Origin: JAAYLC01 sp964636665
Lineage (GTDB): Bacteria > Bacteroidota > Bacteroidia > Flavobacteriales > Flavobacteriaceae
NCBI GenBank assembly: GCA_964636665.1
Contig: CAZWVT010000042.1
Span: 1-17,940 of the forward strand
DNA: 17,940 nt
Direction: 5' to 3'
In this document: positions 1-6,670 of the stretch, piece by piece
Numbering within the stretch: position 1 is the stretch's first letter
How the letters are laid out: every line of letters starts with the position of its first letter
The notes under the pieces: generated by a model
The model's input: the letters and a program-made list of their open reading frames with translations, nothing else
Told to the model about the DNA's origin: nothing
Databases searched by the model: none
Translations under genes and position numbers: made by a program

Positions 1-19
1 AGGTTTGATTATTGGTTTT

Positions 20-157
20 TTATAATCTTTTCACCCGCTTCGGGGTTATTTTTTTTGTTTGTTTGTTGCCCCCGTTGGGTTCTGCCGGATTGATATAATC
101 ATACCGTTCTATCAGTCTTTTGTGTTTATCCCAATCAAAATTATGATGACCATACAT
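20..157 (-). CDS. Possible small hypothetical ORF or gene relic
   Basis: An open frame of 45 codons runs from an ATG at 155-157 to a TAA at 20-22. The frame stays open upstream to a stop at 206-208, giving 61 codons. The peptide starts MYGHHNFDWDKHKR and ends in a basic tail, ITPKRVKRL. Its composition is more protein-like than the AT-rich leader beside it, so it may be the end of a decayed gene or a small orphan gene. I do not recognise a family. A hairpin at 33-46 lies inside its 3' end, which argues a little against it. It could be chance. Confidence 0.25.
   Translation of the reverse strand: MYGHHNFDWDKHKRLIERYDYINPAEPNGGNKQTKKITPKRVKRL
33..57 (+). terminator. Weak hairpin plus T-run, possible terminator of a gene left of the window
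   Basis: ACCC (33-36) can pair with GGGT (43-46) around a loop that contains TTCG, and a T-rich run follows on the + strand. This fits an intrinsic terminator for a + strand gene ending before the window. The stem is only about four base pairs, so the call is weak. Confidence 0.35.
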
Positions 158-260
158 TTCCGAGGATATATTGTGATTGCAGAATGTTGCGAATAATTCA
201 AGGAATTAAACTTTTTTAGTATCTTTCGATTTCAAATTTTCAATTTCTTAATCAATATCT

Positions 261-1802
261 ATGTTGACAAAAGTTTACGGAAGCGCTGTTTTTGGCGTTG
301 AGGCTACCACCATAACAGTAGAAGTAAATGTGGATGCCGGTGTCGGGTATCACTTGGTCGGGCTTCCTGACAATGCCATTCGCGAAAGCAATTTCCGTAT
401 TGCCGCTGCTTTGCAAAACAATGGATTTAAAATCCCGGGGAAAAAATTAATACTGAATATGTCGCCCGCCGATTTGCGCAAAGAAGGATCTGCTTATGAT
501 TTGACATTGGCGATGGGAATTCTGGTTGCCACCGGACAGATTTTTGAACTCAATCAAATGCGGGATTATATTATTATGGGCGAATTGTCTTTGGACGGCT
601 CATTACAGCCCATTCGTGGCGCATTGCCCATTGCCTTAAAAGCAAAAGAAGAAGGTTTTAAAGGCTTTATCTTGCCCAAACAAAATGCAAAAGAAGCTGC
701 CATAGTCGATGGATTGGAAGTATATGGTGTGGATTCCATTGCAGAAGTTATCGATTATTTTTCCAAAGGAACGGAATTAGAGCGGACGATAGTGGATATG
801 GAATCTGAATTTTATAATCAATTGGAACATCCGGAATTTGATTTTGCCGATGTAAAAGGTCAGGAATCCATCAAACGGTGTATGGAAATTGCCGCCGCCG
901 GAGGACATAATATCATATTAATAGGGCCGCCGGGTTCGGGAAAAACCATGCTTGCCAAAAGACTGCCATCGATTTTGCCGCCGATGACTTTGCAAGAGAG
1001 TCTGGAAACGACCAAAATTCACAGCGTGGCCGGAAGAACTTTAGAAAAAGTGGGCATTATGACTTCACGTCCTTTTCGAAGTCCGCATCATACAATATCG
1101 GATGTTGCCCTAGTCGGTGGCGGTCAATATCCGCAACCCGGTGAAATTTCACTGGCTCATAACGGCGTGCTTTTTCTGGATGAATTGCCTGAATTTAAAC
1201 GCGGCGTGTTGGAAGTGATGCGCCAACCGTTGGAAGATCGAGAAGTGACCATTTCCAGAGCGAAGTTTACGGTAACTTATCCGTCGAGTTTTATGCTTGT
1301 TGCGAGTATGAATCCCAGTCCGGGTGGGTATTTTAACGACCCTGACGCCCCGGTGGTTTCTTCGCCTGCGGAAATGCAACGCTATTTGAGTAAGATTTCA
1401 GGTCCTTTGTTGGATAGAATCGATATTCACATCGAAGTAACGCCGGTTCCCTTTGACAAACTCAGTGATGAACGAAGGGGAGAGTCGAGCATAACCATTC
1501 GCAAACGGGTGAATAAGGCACGCGCCATTCAGTCGGAACGATTTGCGGAATACGATAACATTCACTATAACGCACAAATGGGCGTAAAACAAATTCGCAC
1601 TTTTTGTAAACTAAACGACTCTTCTTTACAACTGTTGAAAACTGCGATGGAACGTCTGAATCTTTCCGCCCGTGCTTATGACCGTATTCTTAAAGTTGCC
1701 CGTACCATTGCAGATTTGGAAGGCATATCTCAAATAAATGAAAGCCACATTTCGGAAGCGATTCAATATCGCAGTTTGGACAGGGACGGATGGTTTGGGT
1801 AA
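261..1802 (+). CDS. yifB: YifB/ComM family Mg-chelatase-like AAA+ ATPase
   Basis: A 513-residue protein of normal full length for the family. The N-terminal ChlI-like domain covers about residues 1-170 and contains GLPDNAIRESNFR. The AAA+ core has Walker A GPPGSGKT at 222-229, the FRSPHH motif at 272-277 and Walker B VLFLDE at 303-308. The C-terminal Mg-chelatase lid follows at about 465-505 and starts NLSARAYDR. Known ComM proteins are hexameric helicases that promote branch migration during natural transformation, so that role is inferred here. The start is supported because the N-terminus lines up with family members, with no Shine-Dalgarno needed. The usual cysteine cluster after the sensor Asn is missing: residues 350-368 read NPSPGG and later VVSSP, where many homologues have NPCPCG and another Cys. 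The gene stands alone; the next gene begins 59 bases on and has its own promoter candidate. Confidence 0.93.
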   Translation: MLTKVYGSAVFGVEATTITVEVNVDAGVGYHLVGLPDNAIRESNFRIAAALQNNGFKIPGKKLILNMSPADLRKEGSAYDLTLAMGILVATGQIFELNQMRDYIIMGELSLDGSLQPIRGALPIALKAKEEGFKGFILPKQNAKEAAIVDGLEVYGVDSIAEVIDYFSKGTELERTIVDMESEFYNQLEHPEFDFADVKGQESIKRCMEIAAAGGHNIILIGPPGSGKTMLAKRLPSILPPMTLQESLETTKIHSVAGRTLEKVGIMTSRPFRSPHHTISDVALVGGGQYPQPGEISLAHNGVLFLDELPEFKRGVLEVMRQPLEDREVTISRAKFTVTYPSSFMLVASMNPSPGGYFNDPDAPVVSSPAEMQRYLSKISGPLLDRIDIHIEVTPVPFDKLSDERRGESSITIRKRVNKARAIQSERFAEYDNIHYNAQMGVKQIRTFCKLNDSSLQLLKTAMERLNLSARAYDRILKVARTIADLEGISQINESHISEAIQYRSLDRDGWFG

Positions 1803-1804
1803 TT

Positions 1805-1838
1805 TTTGGATAATAAATTCAAATAAATTGTATCTTTC
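1805..1838 (+). promoter_or_regulatory. Candidate Bacteroidota-type promoter for the M16 protease gene
   Basis: TTTG at 1805-1808 and TATCTTTC at 1831-1838 are spaced by 22 bases. This resembles the Bacteroidota -33 TTTG and -7 TAnnTTTG elements, with one mismatch at the last base. It lies 23 bases before the start codon. A similar TATCTTTC occurs at 220-227 before yifB but without a matching upstream box. Confidence 0.4.
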
Positions 1839-1861
1839 ACTTCTTTTTTAAAACCTCTTTT

Positions 1862-4726
1862 ATGGCAAAACTATTTTTAAACCGAACCTATTTTCTAATA
1901 GGGATTTTCTTGTTGCTTATGTCTTGTAAAACGCCTCAAACTCAAAAAATAAATACACAATCAACTGTGGAAACTTCACCGACTTTCAGCATTGACTATG
2001 AAAAATATACTCTTGACAATGGTTTGGAGGTCGTGTTACATCAGGACAAATCAAATCCCATAGTTGCCTTGGCAATTCAATACGGCGTAGGTTCAAGCAG
2101 GGAGCGCATCGGGAAAACAGGTTTTGCACATTTGTTTGAGCATATGCTATTTCAAGAATCTGAGAATGTCGGGCAAGATCAATTTTTTAAAATGATTCAA
2201 AATGCCGGAGGAACTTTAAACGGTGGTACTTGGAAAGACGGAACTGTATATTATGAAGTTGTTCCTAAAAATGCAATGGAATTGATTATGTGGTTGGAAA
2301 GTGACCGCATGGGATATTTTATCAATACCGTAACAGAATCTGCTTTTTACAATCAACAGGAAGTTGTTCAGAATGAAAAAAGACAACGTGTGGACAACAA
2401 TCCTTATGGACATACGAATTATGTAATCGACAAAAACTTATATCCGGAAGGGCATCCGTACAGCTGGCAGGTCATCGGTGAACTTGAGGATTTACAGAAT
2501 GCGACGATTCAAGATGTTCACGAATTTTACGACAGATTTTACGGCCCCAACAATGCGACTTTGGTCGTGGCAGGTGATTTTGAAATCGATGAGGCAAAAG
2601 AAATGGTTGAAAAATATTTTGGTGAAATTAAAAGAAGGCAACATGTAGAAAAGCTCGAACCGATGCGCGTTACCTTGGATAAAACCAAACGTCTGTTTCA
2701 CGAAGATAATTTTGCCAAAGCGCCACAACTTACGATGGCATGGCCGACGGTAGAACAATATACCTCTGATGCTTATGCTTTGTCGGTACTCGCAGAAATT
2801 TTTTCACGAGGGAAGAAAGCGCCGCTTTACCGCGTGTTGGTTAAAGATCAAGCATTGACTTCACGCACCTATGCGAATAACAGCGCACGTGAAATTGCAG
2901 GAGAATTTAAAATAGTCATCACAGCCAATGAGGATGTCGATTTGGATAGTGTAGAAGCCGGAATCAATGAAGCTTTTGCACTTTTTGAATCAGAAGGAGT
3001 AACTGAAAAAGATTTGGAACGGATTAAAGCAGGATTGGAAACTGATTTTTACAACGGGATAAGCAGTGTGTTAAGCAAAAGTTTTCGGTTGGCGAGATAC
3101 AATGAGTTTACCGGAAATCCGGGGTTTATAAATGATGATATCAACAATATCAAAAAGGTAACGGCAGCCGATGTGATGCGGGTTTATCACCAATACATTA
3201 AAAACAAACCGTTTGTGATGACGAGTTTTGTTCCTAAAGGACAGTTGGAATTGATTGCCGAAAATTCCGAAAGAGCTGTAGTGATTGAAGAGGAAATTAC
3301 GGAGAATGTCGTAAAGGAATTTGAGGAAGAAGAAGTTGAAATTGCAAAAACACCTTCTAAAATAGATCGTTCCAATCCACCGGTTTTGACTGAAGCTCCC
3401 AAATTAAACATTCCCGATGTTTGGAAAGAAAAATTATCCAACGGGATGGTTGTAGCGGGTATAAAACAAGATAAATTACCGTTGGTTACTTTTAGTTTGA
3501 TGATTCAGGGAGGGGCGATGCTGGATGATATCGAAAAAAGTGGGGTTGCAAATTTGGTGGCGGCCATGTTGATGGAAGGTACGGCAACCAAAACACCGGA
3601 GGAATTGGAAGAAGAAATCGCCATGTTAGGCGCAAACATCCGTGTGATGGCAAGCTCCGAATACCTCTTAATTTACGGAAATACATTGTCCAGAAATTTC
3701 AAGCCCACCATGGAACTTGTGAATGAAATAGTGTTGGAACCACGATGGGACAAAGAAGAATTCGACCGATTAAAAATCAAAACGATAAACGATTTACGTC
3801 GTTCGGAAGCAGACCCCGGTTTTATTGGCAACAGTGTATTTCATAAACTTATTTACGGCGATAAAGATATACGCGGACACAGAAATTCAGGAACGATTGA
3901 ATCGGTTTCCAAAATTGAATTGGAAGATTTAATAAGTTTTTACAATAAGAATGTTTCGCCTACGATAAGCACATTTCAGGTAGTCGGTCAAATCGATAAG
4001 TCCAAAGTGATGAACGAGTTGAGTACATTGCAAGAAAAGTGGAGACCGTTGGAAGTGCATTTGCCGGAATATCGTGCCCCGAAAGAACAAAATGAATCAG
4101 TTTTGTATTTTGTGGATATTCCCAATGCCAAACAATCTGTAATCAATATCGGAAATGCTTCATTGGTTAGAACCGATGCCGATTATTATCCGGCTTATGT
4201 GATGAATTATAAATTGGGTGGATCTTTTTCCGGAAACGTCAACTTGATTCTACGAGAAGAAAAAGGTTATACGTATGGCGCGCGAACCGCTTTCAACGGC
4301 AGTAAACATTATGGGCAATTTGTTGCATCTTCAAGTGTGCGAACCAATACTACAGGAGAATCTGTATCGATTTTCAGAGATGAGATTACGAATTACAAAA
4401 ATAAAATCTCCGAAGATGATTTGACTTTTACTAAGAATGCGCTGATTAAATCAAACGCCAGACGTTTTGAAACTCAAAATTCACTTCTCGGAATGCTTCA
4501 ACAAATTAATTTCTACAACCTTCCTGTGGATTATATCGAGAAAGAAGAAGAAATTGTAGATAAGATGACTTTGGAACAACACAGAGTGCTCATTGATAAA
4601 TACTTGGATTCGTCAAAGATGATTTATTTAATCGTAGGAGATGCGGAAACACAATTCGAGCAATTTAAAACCATGGGCTTTGACAGAGTAGTGCAGTTGG
4701 ACAAATCCGGTGAAGAAGTCCGCTAA
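1862..4726 (+). CDS. Two-domain M16 family zinc metalloprotease, lipoprotein
   Basis: A 954-residue insulinase-like protease predicted to sit in the envelope as a lipoprotein. Residues 1-21 form a signal peptide and the lipobox LMSC puts the lipidated Cys at 22. The first half carries the inverted zinc motif HLFEH (H90, E93, H94) with the third ligand probably E172 in QNEKR. An acidic linker with many Glu residues spans about 475-500. The second half (from about 517) keeps the M16 fold but has GVANLVAA where the zinc motif would be, so it is a non-catalytic partner. It still holds the conserved LREEKGYTYGA segment (797-807), whose Arg and Tyr normally contact the substrate. This active-plus-inactive arrangement is usual for fused M16 proteins, which degrade peptides in a closed chamber. 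The substrate is unknown. The gene is monocistronic by layout, ending at a strong convergent terminator. Confidence 0.92.
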   Translation: MAKLFLNRTYFLIGIFLLLMSCKTPQTQKINTQSTVETSPTFSIDYEKYTLDNGLEVVLHQDKSNPIVALAIQYGVGSSRERIGKTGFAHLFEHMLFQESENVGQDQFFKMIQNAGGTLNGGTWKDGTVYYEVVPKNAMELIMWLESDRMGYFINTVTESAFYNQQEVVQNEKRQRVDNNPYGHTNYVIDKNLYPEGHPYSWQVIGELEDLQNATIQDVHEFYDRFYGPNNATLVVAGDFEIDEAKEMVEKYFGEIKRRQHVEKLEPMRVTLDKTKRLFHEDNFAKAPQLTMAWPTVEQYTSDAYALSVLAEIFSRGKKAPLYRVLVKDQALTSRTYANNSAREIAGEFKIVITANEDVDLDSVEAGINEAFALFESEGVTEKDLERIKAGLETDFYNGISSVLSKSFRLARYNEFTGNPGFINDDINNIKKVTAADVMRVYHQYIKNKPFVMTSFVPKGQLELIAENSERAVVIEEEITENVVKEFEEEEVEIAKTPSKIDRSNPPVLTEAPKLNIPDVWKEKLSNGMVVAGIKQDKLPLVTFSLMIQGGAMLDDIEKSGVANLVAAMLMEGTATKTPEELEEEIAMLGANIRVMASSEYLLIYGNTLSRNFKPTMELVNEIVLEPRWDKEEFDRLKIKTINDLRRSEADPGFIGNSVFHKLIYGDKDIRGHRNSGTIESVSKIELEDLISFYNKNVSPTISTFQVVGQIDKSKVMNELSTLQEKWRPLEVHLPEYRAPKEQNESVLYFVDIPNAKQSVINIGNASLVRTDADYYPAYVMNYKLGGSFSGNVNLILREEKGYTYGARTAFNGSKHYGQFVASSSVRTNTTGESVSIFRDEITNYKNKISEDDLTFTKNALIKSNARRFETQNSLLGMLQQINFYNLPVDYIEKEEEIVDKMTLEQHRVLIDKYLDSSKMIYLIVGDAETQFEQFKTMGFDRVVQLDKSGEEVR

Positions 4727-4744
4727 TAGTTTTTAACTGCAATA

Positions 4745-4779
4745 AAAAAAGGTTTTGCAATTTCGGCAAAACCTTTTTT
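4745..4779. terminator. Bidirectional intrinsic terminator between the M16 and TlpA-like genes
   Basis: A perfect 14-base-pair stem pairs 4745-4758 with 4766-4779 around a 7-base loop. The GC-containing core GGTTTTGC/GCAAAACC is flanked by an A-run on the left and a T-run on the right, so it reads as a terminator on both strands. It fits exactly between the two convergent stop codons, ending at 4726 and starting at 4784. Confidence 0.92.
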
Positions 4780-4783
4780 GTAT

Positions 4784-6154
4784 CTATACTTCGTTATTAT
4801 CCAGAAGCGAATCCAAAAGTTCGCGAAGTTTCGGATCGGAAGGTCGGTAAGTATCGGCAGAAACGATATTGCCTTCTCTGTCTAATATAATAAATCGGGG
4901 AATGCCCATAATTCCGTATTTTCTGACAAATTCAGAATTCCAGTTTTCATCAGCCATAAGTTGAATTCCGCCCAGATTTCTGTCTGTTACCATATTTTTC
5001 CATTTTTCATAATTTCTGGGTTCATCTATGGAGATGCTCACAATGTGAATGTCTTTTCCGGCATAGTCGGTTTCGACTTGCTGCAAATGCGGAATTTCTC
5101 GCAAGCACGGTCCGCACCAAGTTGCCCACACATCGATGTAAACATATTTTCCGCGAAGGTCTTCCAAAGCAGTAGTGCCGCCTTTGTGATTTTCATAAGA
5201 AAAAGATGGAGAAGGTTTGCCGGGAAGTGTTTCTTTCAACAGTTCATGACGTTCATTAATTTCTTCTAGATATTCACGATTTTGTACTGCATTGTTGAAA
5301 ATTGAGGCAATCTGATCCAAGTTTTCATCTGCTTTCAAGGCATATCTTACATGTTCGTACATCAATTGGTCTTTTGCATAACCATCGGGAAGTTCCTGAT
5401 TTAAAGTTTGAATGTAAATCAGTTCGTTATCTCCGGAGTTTTCACCAGCTTTTTGATCGGCAACACGTGTCCAATGCACCATCATCAAGTCTCTGTACTT
5501 TTTGTTTTTACGAAATTCAGTAGTGTCTTTAAAGTTTATATCGCTCAACGTGTTGTAAAAACTGTTGTCCACTTTATATTCCGGATTTTCCGTAAAAAAC
5601 CGATGGGCTTCCTGATATTGTTCAATAAGAATCGCCCGATGGTAGTCATCTTCCTTTTTTAATATCTGCAATTGCCCATCAGAAAGTGAAACGGTGTTGT
5701 ACAAGCTGTCTAACGATTTTTTATCGGCATCTAAATGCGCCATAAACTCTTCAGTATTGGCGCCGTATAAAGCAGCGTAGTCGATGTTGTTTTGAAACAT
5801 ACTGTTTTTCTGGAATAAAAAACTGTTGATTTGTCCCAAATCGCCGGTAAAATCAATGGTGCTTTCTATTTGTGTAGCGTCGAAAGAAATATTGAGGTTC
5901 TTCCCTTTTTCCATGTAAATAGTCAGCATTCCCGGGCCGAAATACATATCGTAAAAACCATTATCCGGAAGTTCCAGGGTGTCGGAAAATTTATTGTCGA
6001 TAATGGCAATTTCTCTTTCATAATTTGCTCCCTGAAGCATTACAGTATCAGAAAACGGTTGGATAATAGTCCCTTCAAAAATCGTCTCGGTCGATTGTTC
6101 ATCGACACATGAGAAGAAAAAAACGGGAATTAACAAGAGTACAAGTCGTTTCAT
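4784..6154 (-). CDS. TlpA-like thioredoxin-domain lipoprotein
   Basis: A 456-residue envelope thiol-disulfide protein. The N-terminus MKRLVLLLIPVFFFSC is a lipoprotein signal with the lipidated Cys at 16. Residues 20-110 look like the beta-rich domain often found before Bacteroidota TlpA domains (DUF4369-like by eye). A long helical region follows at about 110-305. The C-terminal TlpA/AhpC-TSA domain covers about 312-450, with active site WCGPC (C347, C350) and a cis-proline loop GIPRF (P419). Both cysteines are present, so it should be redox active, probably reducing envelope proteins, but the partner is not shown by the neighbours. No cytochrome maturation genes are nearby. A -7-like box lies at 6198-6205 on the same strand. 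Confidence 0.9.
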   Translation of the reverse strand: MKRLVLLLIPVFFFSCVDEQSTETIFEGTIIQPFSDTVMLQGANYEREIAIIDNKFSDTLELPDNGFYDMYFGPGMLTIYMEKGKNLNISFDATQIESTIDFTGDLGQINSFLFQKNSMFQNNIDYAALYGANTEEFMAHLDADKKSLDSLYNTVSLSDGQLQILKKEDDYHRAILIEQYQEAHRFFTENPEYKVDNSFYNTLSDINFKDTTEFRKNKKYRDLMMVHWTRVADQKAGENSGDNELIYIQTLNQELPDGYAKDQLMYEHVRYALKADENLDQIASIFNNAVQNREYLEEINERHELLKETLPGKPSPSFSYENHKGGTTALEDLRGKYVYIDVWATWCGPCLREIPHLQQVETDYAGKDIHIVSISIDEPRNYEKWKNMVTDRNLGGIQLMADENWNSEFVRKYGIMGIPRFIILDREGNIVSADTYRPSDPKLRELLDSLLDNNEV

Positions 6155-6197
6155 AAAGTTTAAAGTTGTTTTTTAAAAAAATGTTATTCTGCTCCGA

Positions 6198-6205
6198 CAA
6201 AAATA
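6198..6205 (-). promoter_or_regulatory. Candidate -7 box for the TlpA-like gene
   Basis: Read on the minus strand this is TATTTTTG, an exact match to the Bacteroidota -7 consensus TAnnTTTG. It lies about 43 bases before the start codon. No good -33 TTTG is seen at the usual distance; a TTG at 6220-6222 is too close. Confidence 0.4.
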
Positions 6206-6244
6206 AGAAGAGTAATCGACAATTATACTTAATGATAAATTAAT

Positions 6245-6279
6245 GGTTGATGATTAATGGTTAATGATTAATGGTTAAT
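6245..6279. repeat. Five-copy heptad tandem repeat GRTTRAT
   Basis: Five contiguous 7-base units begin at 6245, 6252, 6259, 6266 and 6273. The first is GGTTGAT; the rest alternate GATTAAT and GGTTAAT. Variation is limited to purine transitions at positions 2 and 5. It sits about 90 bases upstream of the TlpA-like start codon, beyond its promoter candidate. Confidence 0.85.
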
Positions 6280-6305
6280 GTAAGTTTAGTTTACATAATC
6301 TGTTC

Positions 6306-6352
6306 TCGATACGTTTTTCAAATTTGCTACGCTGCATTTGAAAAACACTCGA
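6306..6352. repeat. Palindromic REP-like element
   Basis: A perfect 11-base-pair stem pairs GTTTTTCAAAT (6313-6323) with ATTTGAAAAAC (6336-6346) around a 12-base loop. Outside it, TCGA (6306-6309) can pair with TCGA (6349-6352) across a short bulge. There is no T-run after it and no gene ends nearby, so it does not look like a terminator. The flanks TTCTCGATAC and ACTCGAACTGACA recall dispersed palindromes I have seen in flavobacterial genomes; that resemblance is from memory and unverified. Confidence 0.65.
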
Positions 6353-6433
6353 ACTGACATTTAAGGTGTTGAAAATAAACAGGTAAATGCTATTTAGGGA
6401 AATTCAAAATTTTCAACTTTCAACTAAAAAACC

Positions 6434-6461
6434 GCTTCACGCTTCACGCATTTCGCTTCAC
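6434..6461. repeat. GCTTCAC heptad repeat
   Basis: Copies of GCTTCAC lie at 6434-6440, 6441-6447 and 6455-6461, with a diverged unit GCATTTC holding the 7-base register between the last two. Two TTTCAAC units lie just before, at 6411-6424. Confidence 0.7.
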
Positions 6462-6472
6462 GCCCAAAAAAC

Positions 6473-6577
6473 TTTCAACTTTCAACTCTCAACTTTCAAC
6501 TCTCAATTTTCAATTCTCAATTCTCAATTTTCAATTCTCAATTTTCAACTTTCAACTTTCAACTTTCAACTTTCAAT
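6473..6577. repeat. Fifteen-copy heptad minisatellite TYTCAAY
   Basis: Fifteen uninterrupted 7-base units fill exactly 105 bases. Only positions 2 and 7 of the unit vary, and only between C and T. Units 3, 5, 7, 8 and 10 have C at position 2; units 5-10 and 15 have T at position 7; the other thirteen-fold positions are invariant. Units 11-14 are identical, which suggests recent slippage. It ends about 90 bases before the hutH start. Confidence 0.93.
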
Positions 6578-6670
6578 TATAGAAACGCCTCCCCGCTAAA
6601 ACTTGTTTTTATTTATTTGTATCGGACAGTGATGATATTTAATCTTATTTTTGTTCAAAATTTTGTGATG

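Larger units (their letters stand above)
6155..6670. other. Gene-free intergenic region rich in period-7 repeats
   Basis: About 515 bases separate the divergent TlpA-like and hutH genes. The stretch holds a promoter candidate for the TlpA-like gene, a five-copy GRTTRAT tract, a long palindrome, three GCTTCAC copies and a 15-copy TYTCAAY tract. An open frame across 6387-6599 is only the translation of the repeat and is not a gene. The + strand has no G at all from 6463 to 6581. Confidence 0.85.

Noticed and set aside
6473..6577. Possible CRISPR array
   Set aside because: Units are 7 bases, contiguous and lack spacers. No cas genes are near.
6387..6599. Open frame of 70 codons on + through the repeat tract
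   Set aside because: The peptide is only the translated 7-base repeat (FNFQLS-type motifs repeated). It has no independent support as a gene.
6617..6670. Upstream TTG start for hutH
   Set aside because: It adds 18 residues with no match to the family, and a -7-like box at 6646-6653 would lie inside it. ATG 6671 or 6668 fits better.
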